DNA of 12,288 nucleotides, from assembly GCA_003518755.1 (NCBI GenBank), contig DOYA01000179.1, forward strand, positions 959 to 13,246. The letters run 5' to 3'. The position numbers were made by a program, and so were the translations under genes. Below the pieces are notes generated by a model, which was not told the origin of the DNA, ran no database searches, and saw only the letters and a list, made by a program, of their open reading frames with translations. Source of the stretch: Clostridiales bacterium (GTDB lineage: Bacteria > Bacillota > Clostridia > TANB77 > CAG-508). Position 1 is the first letter of the stretch. Each line of letters opens with the position of its first letter. Positions 6,380 to 12,288 of the stretch are shown here, one piece after another.

Positions 6380-8242
6380 TATTTTTGCTTTTTCTTCGAT
6401 GTAATATGAGTAACAAGCCCAAGTTGTAACTTTCCTTCTGGTTTAGCTAAAAAGTTTTTATATTGTTTTATTGCTACCATTCTAATTACCTTTTGATTTT
6501 TCTTTAACTTAAACTCAATATGCCTATCTCTAATCATAGCAACTTTAGATTTATTATCATAGTTTTCATCTATCTTATCATCGTGAAAATAATATTCTCC
6601 TAAATCCATATAATTTATATCTAATTCTTTTTTCAATGTACTTAAATAGTCTTGTAATTGGGAATTAGTTATATTCACACTAATTCTAGTATCTTCTAGT
6701 TTTCCATCTCTTTCTAGCATAGTAGGAAAATCTACAACACCTTTATCATATAGCTTGTCTATCTGCTCAACAAAACTACTTCTAAAATTAACTTTTTCAA
6801 TATCAAAATTGCCTTCTTCATCTTTCTTTAATGTTGCTGTTTCAATAAATTTAGATATAAAAGATTGTTTTTCCTCTTTACTTTTCATAGTCCATATTTT
6901 TAGTAAAACATCTTTATACATTTGATGTTCAGTTAGCTTTTCTCTTTCTATATCTCTTTCTGCAAGTAGATGTTGTGGATTATATGTTTCTTTGTCAAAA
7001 TTAAGTGATTCAATTTTTTTAGTATCTAATTCTGCTAGTTTCTTTTCAATAAATTCATAATCTTTTGCAAAATCTTCTTCTTTTATTATTCCATTTTCAA
7101 ATACTCTCATAAGTCTTTCTTTTGATTGTTCTAGTTTTTTGATTTCTTTCTCAATTTCTTTAGTTTCATTATTCTTCTTTTCAGCAAGTAAAGGGTAGAA
7201 GTATTTATTTACATGAAAGTCATATTCTACTAAATCTAAAATATAATCAATTAAACAATCTTCTATTTCAGCCTCGTTATAATACAAATTGCAGTTATCA
7301 CAGAAGTAATACATATATTTAGCTTTTTGGCCACCTGCACCTTTACAAGTCATAATCTTACCGACAAGTAGGACATACAAGTTTTTGGAAGAATATATAA
7401 ACTCTATTTCTGCAATAAGACCTTTGATTTTTCTCTTTCTGTTTTTGAACTTCTTCCCACATAGCTCTTGTTATAATAGGAGGAACAACATCTACAAATA
7501 ACTCTGTTTCTTTATCTGTATCATATTTGTACCTTTCATAATCTCCAACATATATTTTATTATTTATAATTCTATCAATAGTAGAGTCGCACCATTTCTT
7601 ATTATTGGGAGATAATACTTTTTCTTCATTTAAGATATTGGAAATAGTTTGATAGCTTTTACCTTCTAAATACAACTCAAATATTCTTAAAACAATATCT
7701 TTTGTAGTAATATCGACTTTTAATGTTTTGTCAGTATCTCTATAATAACCTAATGGAACTTTACCTGGAATATGACCTGCTTTAATGGCACCATTTAAGC
7801 CAAACTTTGTTCTTTCTGATACAATTTCTATTTCAAGTTGAGAAAGAACTGTTAACATTCTAACAAAGAAACGACCATTTGCTGTAGAAGTATTAACATC
7901 ATCTCTATCACATATTAAATAACAATGATATTGTTCAAGAGTACTAATTAAAACCTCTAAATCTCTTACAGAACGAGTGACTCTATCTAGCTTATATGCT
8001 ACAATATAATTCAATTTACCTGCTTTCATATCTTCTAGCATTTGTTGAAATGCTGGTCTATCTTTCATATTCTTTGCAGATATTCCTGCATCTTTATAAA
8101 TTTTATATATTTCAAAGTCTTTGTATTTACATAGTTGCCTTAATTTTTCTTCTTGTTCTCCTAAACTAAATCCTTCTCGAGCTTGATCTTCGGTACTTAC
8201 TCTAATATAAATACCTGCAATTTTCTTTTCAACGCTTTCCAT
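6379..8242 (-). CDS. Large serine recombinase (TnpX-like), with a CGGN frame anomaly in the zinc ribbon
   Basis: Catalyses excision and integration of the element through a serine nucleophile. ATG at 8242 follows AGGAGG by 6 nt. The order is: resolvase catalytic domain (IYIRVSTEDQAREGFSLGEQ, Ser16; DRVTRSVRDLEVL; LSQLEIEIVSERTKFG), recombinase domain (about 170-280, KVPLGYYRD...YVGDYERYKYD), zinc ribbon (CPTC...YYFCDNC), then a coiled coil (EKEIKKLEQSKERLMR...) and C-terminal tail. Between CPTC and the Gly expected next (CPTCGKIMTC) there is one extra C at about 7363, so triplet reading gives CGG then TAA. Taking CGGT as Gly294 joins both parts to 620 aa, normal for this family. The downstream 327 codons are open and conserved-looking. 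It pairs with MobV as in Tn4451-type mobilizable transposons. Confidence 0.9.
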
Positions 8243-8255
8243 TAAAAACCTCCTA

Positions 8256-8293
8256 AAAACAAACAAAGTGCTAGTTAAGATAACTAACACTTT
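8256..8293 (-). terminator. Terminator/attenuator between the 90-aa gene and the recombinase gene
   Basis: On the minus strand a 13-bp stem with one G-U pair (8293-8281 with 8277-8265; AAAGTGTTAGTTA arm) is closed by TCT and followed by GTTTGTTTTT. It lies just before the recombinase ribosome binding site, so it would reduce read-through into the recombinase. Confidence 0.7.
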
Positions 8294-8353
8294 AAACTTA
8301 CTTTATTATTTACTTGTCATATAACTTGCTGAAAATAAAGAAAACTTCTAGTA

Positions 8354-8626
8354 TTAGTTACCATTGATAAAATCTCTTAATTTTGAGAGTGGATATTTAT
8401 TTGATAGATTACCTATGTAAAAATATTCGTGTTCATTAAAGAATAAATATAACTTATCTTTAATAACAGCAGTATGTGGTTCTACATAAGCAATATTAGT
8501 TTTTTCTATCATTCTCAAATTACCATTCTTTATCTTTGGTATGCAATTACTAAAAGTGCAAGCCCATTCAATCTTAGAATGTAATTCTTTACTCATTGTT
8601 ATTTCTTTTTTAACTGTAGATATCAT
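8354..8626 (-). CDS. Hypothetical protein at the head of the mobile element (90 aa)
   Basis: Not recognised. ATG at 8626 has AGGAGG about 10 nt upstream; an in-frame TTG at 8650 precedes that site and was not used. It starts MISTVKKEITMSKELHSKIEW and contains a central CTFSNCIPKIKNGNLRM; the second half is beta-like (TAVIKDKLYLFFNEHEYFYIG) and it ends KYPLSKLRDFINGN. It has no signal peptide or membrane span. It is first in the element operon, ahead of the recombinase and separated from it by a terminator-like hairpin, a position often held by regulators or directionality factors. That role is inference; no DNA-binding motif is obvious. Confidence 0.7.
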   Translation of the reverse strand: MISTVKKEITMSKELHSKIEWACTFSNCIPKIKNGNLRMIEKTNIAYVEPHTAVIKDKLYLFFNEHEYFYIGNLSNKYPLSKLRDFINGN

Positions 8627-8673
8627 ATCACAAAAACCTCCTTTTTTCAATATTTTGAGGCTAATTCTTACTT

Positions 8674-8702
8674 TATTTACCAGTTAAGATAATCAAAAGC
8701 AA
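8674..8702 (-). promoter_or_regulatory. Promoter of the mobile-element genes
   Basis: Minus-strand TTGCTT (8702-8697), 17 nt, TAAATA (8679-8674) with TG upstream of the -10. Its -35 overlaps the U-tract of the tRNA terminator. The spacer holds AGTTAAGATAA, which recurs in the hairpin before the recombinase gene. Confidence 0.45.
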
Positions 8703-8730
8703 AAAAATTAAGCCGACTAAATCGACTTAT
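8701..8730 (-). terminator. Terminator downstream of tRNA-Gly
   Basis: On the minus strand TAAGTCGA (8729-8722) pairs with TCGGCTTA (8716-8709, one G-U) over a 5-nt loop, followed by seven to eight U. It ends the tRNA transcript about 100 nt after CCA. Confidence 0.85.
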
Positions 8731-8769
8731 ATATTGTGAAATGATATTCACTTTGCTTTCTTCAAACTC

Positions 8770-8795
8770 ACTTGTATCAATAACTACAAGTAGTT
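8770..8795. repeat. Competing short hairpins in the tRNA 3' trailer
   Basis: ACTTGTA (8770-8776) pairs with TACAAGT (8785-8791); alternatively AACTAC (8782-8787) pairs with GTAGTT (8790-8795). They lie in the 80-nt trailer between tRNA and terminator. They could guide 3' processing or belong to a recombinase attachment site; function unknown. Confidence 0.4.
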
Positions 8796-8811
8796 CGACG
8801 AAAACGCATTA

Positions 8812-8885
8812 TGGAGCGGGTAGAGGGAATCGAACCCTCATCACCAGGTCGGAAGCATGGGATTCTGCCATTAAACTATACCCGC
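8812..8885 (-). tRNA. tRNA-Gly, anticodon UCC followed by G37 (possible CGGN reader)
   Basis: 74 nt including encoded CCA. The acceptor stem GCGGGTA/TACCCGC is perfect; discriminator U73; T arm GAGGG-TTCGATT-CCCTC; D arm GTTT-AATGGCA-GAAT with two wobble closings; variable loop of 4. The acceptor and T arm are those of a glycine tRNA. The anticodon arm is CCATG-CTTCCGA-CCTGG: UCC at 34-36 (8853-8851) and G at 37 (8850), where Gly tRNAs normally carry A37. The stem has a U30-C40 mismatch, which could loosen the loop. U34-C35-C36-G37 is complementary to the four-base codon CGGN seen at four frame breaks in this window. C36 should make G37 a poor TrmD substrate (that enzyme needs G36-G37), leaving G37 free to pair. 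It could also read ordinary GGN codons. Confidence 0.93.
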
Positions 8886-8894
8886 ATTTTTTTT

Positions 8895-8923
8895 ATTATA
8901 CTAAATTAACTTCCACTTTTCAA
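8895..8923 (-). promoter_or_regulatory. Strong promoter of tRNA-Gly
   Basis: Minus-strand TTGAAA (8923-8918), exactly 17 nt, TATAAT (8900-8895), ending 9 nt before the first tRNA base. This near-consensus promoter suggests that the tRNA is a working, abundantly transcribed gene. Confidence 0.85.
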
Positions 8924-8951
8924 CAATTTTTTAAATATTTCCCATTATTTG

Positions 8952-8993
8952 TTGATATAAATCTTTATTTGTGATATTATAATTTATGACAAA
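8952..8993 (+). promoter_or_regulatory. Promoter of pflB with an overlapping dyad
   Basis: TTGATA (8952-8957), 17 nt, TATTAT (8975-8980) with TGA directly upstream (extended -10). A 26-nt imperfect dyad, TTTGT-N-ATA...TAT-N-ACAAA (8968-8993), covers the -10 and the start of transcription, a good place for a repressor. It does not match the Rex consensus well, so no factor is named. Confidence 0.65.
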
Positions 8994-9027
8994 ATAGCAA
9001 ATACTAGAATATGAAAGGATGGTAAAA

Positions 9028-11265
9028 ATGAATTTTGATGCATGGAAAAACTTTGAAAAAGGAGAATGGCAAGATGAAATCAATGTGCGTGATTTTATTC
9101 AACATAATTATACTCCATATGAAGGTGATTCAAGTTTCTTAACTGGACCAACAGATAAAACAAGAGCATTGTGGGCTGAAGTTCTAGACTTATATAAAAA
9201 AGAAAAAGAAGCTCCTGGAGGAGTTTTAGATATTGATACTAAAACAATTTCAACTGTTTCTAGTCACGAGGCAGGTTATATTGATAAAAATCTTGAAGAG
9301 ATAGTAGGTTTACAAACAGATGCACCTTTAAAAAGAGCAATTATGCCTTTTGGAGGTATTAAAATAGTTGAAAAATCATGTGAAGCTTATGGAAGAAAAG
9401 TTGACCCTGAAGTAGATAAAATATTTCATGGGATTAGAAAAACTCATAATGATGGTGTATTTGATGTTTATACTCCAGATGTTAGAAAAGCACGTTCAAA
9501 TAAGCTCTTAACTGGGCTACCAGATGGATATGGTCGTGGTAGAATTATTGGCGATTATAGAAGAGTTGCTCTTTATGGGGTTGACTTTATTATAGAAGAA
9601 AAAAGAGAAGAATTAGAACAATTAGATTATGATGATTTAACAGAAAACGTTATTCGTCATCGTGAAGAAGTATCTGAACAAATAAAAGCATTATTAGAAC
9701 TTAAAGTGATGGCTGAAAAATATGGATTTGATATATCAATGCCAGCGAATAATGCTAAAGAAGCAATTCAATGGTTATATTTTGGATATTTAGCAGCTAT
9801 AAAAGATCAAAATGGTGCAGCCATGAGTTTAGGCAGAACTTCTACATTTTTAGATATATATATCCAAAGAGATTTAGATAATGGAACATTGACAGAAGAA
9901 CAAGCACAAGAATTAATGGATCATTTTATTATGAAATTAAGACTTGTTAGATTTTTACGTACACCTGAATATAATGAACTATTTTCTGGAGACCCAGTTT
10001 GGGTAACAGAAAGTATTGGTGGAATGGGAATAGATGGAAGAACTTTAGTTACTAAAAATTCATTTAGAGTTCTTCATTCCCTTCAAAATTTAGGACCTGC
10101 TCCAGAACCAAATTTAACTGTATTATGGTCTACAAGGTTACCTGAAGGATTTAAACATTATACATCAATGTTATCAATTAAAACTTCTGCAATTCAATAT
10201 GAAAATGATGATGTTATGAGAACTACTTTAGGCGATGATTATGGTATTGCTTGTTGTGTTTCTCCAATGAAAATTGGTAAACAAATGCAATTTTTCGGTG
10301 CTCGTGCAAACCTTGCAAAAACATTACTTTATGCTATTAATGGTGGTGTTGACGAAATTAGTAAAAAACAAGTTGCACCAAAATTTGCTCCAATTACATC
10401 TGAATATTTAGATTTTGCTGAAGTGGTTGAAAAATACGAACAAATGATGGACTATGTTGCTAAAATATATATTAAAGCATTAAATTGTATTCACTTTATG
10501 CATGATAAATACTCATATGAAGCAATTGAAATGGCTTTTCATGATAAAGATGTTTTTCAAACTATGGCATGTGGTATAGCTGGGCTTTCTGTTGCTGCAG
10601 ACTCACTTTCAGCCATCAAATATGCTAAAGTTAAAACAATACGTGATGAAAATGGTTTAGTTGTTGATTATGAGGTTGAAGGTGATTATCCAAAATTTGG
10701 AAATGATGATGATAGAGTTGATAAAATAGCAGTTGAAATAGTTAAAACATTTATAGAAAAAATTCGTAGACATCCAACATATAAAAACTCAAAACACACT
10801 CTATCAATCCTTACCATTACTTCAAATGTTGTTTATGGTAAAGCAACTGGAAATACCCCTGACGGTCGCAAGGCAGGAGCTCCATTTGGACCAGGAGCTA
10901 ACCCTCTTCATGGTAGAGATACAAATGGTGCATTAGCTGTAATGAATTCTATTGCTAAACTTCCATTTGAAGCAGCTGAAGATGGAATTTCTTATACATT
11001 TGCAATAACTCCATCAACTCTTGGAAAAACACTTGATGATCAAATAGAGAATTTAGTAAATATGTTAGATGGCTTTTTTGCACAAACTGGTCATCACATC
11101 AATGTTAATGTCTTTGATAGAAGCTTATTAGAAGATGCTATGGAACATCCAGAAAAATATCCTCAACTTACTATTCGTGTTTCAGGATATGCAGTTAAAT
11201 TTACTTCATTAACTAGAGAACAGCAGTTGGATGTTATTAATAGAACAATCCATGAAAAAATTTAA
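9028..11265 (+). CDS. pflB: Formate C-acetyltransferase (pyruvate formate-lyase)
   Basis: 745 aa. Glycyl radical enzyme that converts pyruvate and CoA to acetyl-CoA and formate under anoxic conditions. ATG at 9028 has AAAGGA 8 nt upstream and gives MNFDAWKNFEKGEWQDEINV, which aligns with the start of E. coli PflB; ATG at 9019 lies inside the binding site. Key residues: the catalytic pair Cys409-Cys410 in YGIACCVSPM, and the radical Gly720 in RVSGYAVKF near the C-terminus. GTPDGRKAGAPFGPGANP-like text of the family (here TGNTPDGRKAGAPFG) is present. The gene is intact, uses no in-frame CGG codon, and encodes all Trp as TGG. It needs activation by PflA, encoded 280 nt downstream on the same strand. 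Confidence 0.98.
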   Translation: MNFDAWKNFEKGEWQDEINVRDFIQHNYTPYEGDSSFLTGPTDKTRALWAEVLDLYKKEKEAPGGVLDIDTKTISTVSSHEAGYIDKNLEEIVGLQTDAPLKRAIMPFGGIKIVEKSCEAYGRKVDPEVDKIFHGIRKTHNDGVFDVYTPDVRKARSNKLLTGLPDGYGRGRIIGDYRRVALYGVDFIIEEKREELEQLDYDDLTENVIRHREEVSEQIKALLELKVMAEKYGFDISMPANNAKEAIQWLYFGYLAAIKDQNGAAMSLGRTSTFLDIYIQRDLDNGTLTEEQAQELMDHFIMKLRLVRFLRTPEYNELFSGDPVWVTESIGGMGIDGRTLVTKNSFRVLHSLQNLGPAPEPNLTVLWSTRLPEGFKHYTSMLSIKTSAIQYENDDVMRTTLGDDYGIACCVSPMKIGKQMQFFGARANLAKTLLYAINGGVDEISKKQVAPKFAPITSEYLDFAEVVEKYEQMMDYVAKIYIKALNCIHFMHDKYSYEAIEMAFHDKDVFQTMACGIAGLSVAADSLSAIKYAKVKTIRDENGLVVDYEVEGDYPKFGNDDDRVDKIAVEIVKTFIEKIRRHPTYKNSKHTLSILTITSNVVYGKATGNTPDGRKAGAPFGPGANPLHGRDTNGALAVMNSIAKLPFEAAEDGISYTFAITPSTLGKTLDDQIENLVNMLDGFFAQTGHHINVNVFDRSLLEDAMEHPEKYPQLTIRVSGYAVKFTSLTREQQLDVINRTIHEKI

Positions 11266-11329
11266 AACAAAAGAAAAATAAACTTCGTCTTACTGTGATA
11301 AATCAGACTTAAAAATCCTCAAGTACATT

Positions 11330-11461
11330 TTAAATTTGAAAAATAATTGCCATTTGGCTGTGTTAAAACTCATTCAAAACGCGGTTTCATACACCACGTA
11401 TGCGCCCTTGCCTTTTGAATGAGTTTTGCCTTGCCAAATAACAATTCTTTTTCAAATTTAA
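11330..11461. repeat. 132-bp nested palindromic element between pflB and pflA
   Basis: A long imperfect hairpin: 11330-11343 with 11448-11461 (14 bp); 11345-11349 with 11442-11446; 11352-11358 with 11433-11439 (ATTTGGC/GCCAAAT); 11365-11379 with 11413-11427 (15 bp, AAAACTCATTCAAAA); and a small apical stem CATAC/GTATG (11389-11393 and 11399-11403). The apical part is GC-richer than the surroundings. It resembles a miniature inverted-repeat or REP-like element, or an RNA processing signal that sets relative pflB and pflA mRNA levels. No U-tract follows it. The 60 nt between pflB and the element hold only a weak GTCT/AGAC stem. Confidence 0.75.
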
Positions 11462-11545
11462 TTAATCATTTCGAACATTAGAAGCTATTTTTAATCTGTA
11501 AATATATTTCAATTAAAGTAGCAACAATACATTAGGAGGTTTCAA

Positions 11546-12281
11546 TTGGAACAAAAAAAATTAGATTTAAGATACTATGCTAAAGTCCATTCAATAGAAT
11601 CTTTTGGTACCTTAGATGGTCCAGGCATCAGATTTGTACTATTCTTACAAGGCTGTAGCTTAAAATGTAAATATTGCCATAATCGTGATACCTGGGATAT
11701 CAATTCAGGATCTTATAAATCATTAGATGATATTTATCATAAAATCATGCATTATAAAAATTATATAAAAAAAGGAGGTATTACTGTAACAGGCGGAGAA
11801 CCTCTTTTACAATATCAATTTCTAATTGAATTATTTAAAAAATTAAAGAAAAAAAATATTCACACTTGTATTGATACTTCTCGGGATGGTTGAATTAACA
11901 GATAAAATGAAAGAATTAGTTGATTTAACAGATTTATTTTTACTAGATATTAAACATATAGATCCAATAAAATGTAAAGATTTAGTAGGATTTTCAAACG
12001 AAAAAGAATTAGCTTTTGCAAAATATTTAAGTGAAATTGGCAAACCAATGTGGATAAGGCAAGTTTTAGTTCCTGGGATTACAGATAATAGACAAGATTT
12101 ATTAAACTTAAAAAGCTTTATTGAATCTTTAAAAACAGTTGAAAAAATCGAAATACTTCCATATCATACATTAGGAAAATATAAGTGGGATAATTTAGGT
12201 TTAAAATATGAACTAGAAGGCATTCCTTCTGCAACTGATGAAGACGTAAAACGTGCAAAAAATATTTTGAGTTGTCAATAG
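11546..12281 (+). CDS. pflA: Pyruvate formate-lyase activating enzyme (radical SAM), with a CGGN frame anomaly
   Basis: Radical SAM enzyme that places the glycyl radical on PflB. TTG start at 11546 with AGGAGG 6 nt upstream. GTLDGPGIRFVLFLQGC is followed by the iron-sulfur motif C37-x3-C41-x2-C44 (GCSLKCKYCHN) and the SAM-binding TGGEPLLQ. After CIDTS at codon 112 one extra C (11882) gives triplet CGG and a stop three codons on. Taking CGGG as Gly113 restores the family motif DTSG (E. coli DTNG) and continues to the end: LLDIKHID, LVGFSNEKELAFAKYLSE, WIRQVLVPGITD, EILPYHTLGKYKW. The total is 244 aa, the normal length (E. coli 246). Because PflB is inactive without this enzyme, loss of function is unlikely in a bacterium keeping an intact pflB, unless another activase exists. 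Confidence 0.93.
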
Positions 12282-12288
12282 GGACGGA

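Larger units (their letters stand above)
4424..8702 (-). mobile_element. Integrative mobilizable element, Tn4451-like gene set (ends not defined)
   Basis: Large serine recombinase, oriT-like hairpin block, MobV relaxase and small accessory genes are arranged on one strand, the same logic as Tn4451/Tn4453. No own conjugation machinery is present, so transfer would need a helper. The limits given are those of the coding block; the XRE gene may belong to it and the true ends (expected at a short core dinucleotide for this recombinase family) were not located. Confidence 0.7.

Noticed and set aside
8741..8974. A 77-aa plus-strand ORF across the tRNA.
   Set aside because: It is antisense to a well-formed tRNA-Gly and has no ribosome binding site; its central part is just translated tRNA.
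2033..11893. Treating the recombinase, pflA and the intact pilin-like gene as three independent pseudogenes.
   Set aside because: All have the same inserted base in the same codon context before a conserved Gly, open frames on both sides and family-typical total length; independent decay would not look alike. Only the 2033-2689 copy, with additional lesions, is called a pseudogene.
1..12288. CRISPR array or toxin-antitoxin pair.
   Set aside because: No regularly spaced repeats; the small RHH and XRE genes have no adjacent toxin-like partner.

Overview
The DNA is very AT-rich, with strong AGGAGG-type ribosome binding sites, TTGNNN/TATAAT promoters, U-tailed terminators and TAA/TAG stops. This suggests a low-GC Gram-positive bacterium or relative (Bacillota/Mycoplasmatota-like, anaerobic and fermentative because of pyruvate formate-lyase). 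The lineage cannot be fixed from the sequence alone.

Layout. 1-1193 (minus): start of a short threonyl-tRNA synthetase gene behind a long leader holding a threonine-rich leader peptide, a terminator/antiterminator pair and a second Thr-rich small ORF. 1297-1615 (plus): small ribbon-helix-helix regulator and its terminator. 1616-2030: probable relics. 2033-3815 (minus): two pilin-like surface protein genes, one decayed and one otherwise intact. 4050-4409 (plus): XRE regulator. 4424-8702 (minus): compact mobilizable element of Tn4451-like logic with a large serine recombinase, a hairpin-rich presumed oriT, a MobV relaxase and small accessory genes. 8812-8885 (minus): tRNA-Gly with a very good promoter and terminator. 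8952-12281 (plus): pflB, a 132-bp palindromic element, and pflA.

The main observation is a shared frame anomaly. Four coding units (pilin-like gene, its decayed paralogue, serine recombinase, pflA) are each interrupted by one extra C at the same kind of site: NNU-CGG-N, immediately before a Gly expected from the family. Read in triplets, all four run into early stops; if CGGN is read as one four-base glycine codon, pflA gives 244 aa and the recombinase 620 aa, both full-length. By eye there is no other in-frame CGG codon in the recognised genes of the window. The tRNA-Gly has anticodon loop CTTCCGA, so U34-C35-C36 is followed by G37, and 5'-UCCG-3' is complementary to 5'-CGGN-3'. This fits natural quadruplet decoding (or +1 frameshifting) at CGGN as glycine, possibly in a host where CGG is not an ordinary Arg codon. 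Recurrent sequencing or assembly error is the chief alternative.

Under this model PflA (needed to activate PflB), a mobile-element recombinase and a surface pilin would all depend on the unusual glycine tRNA.
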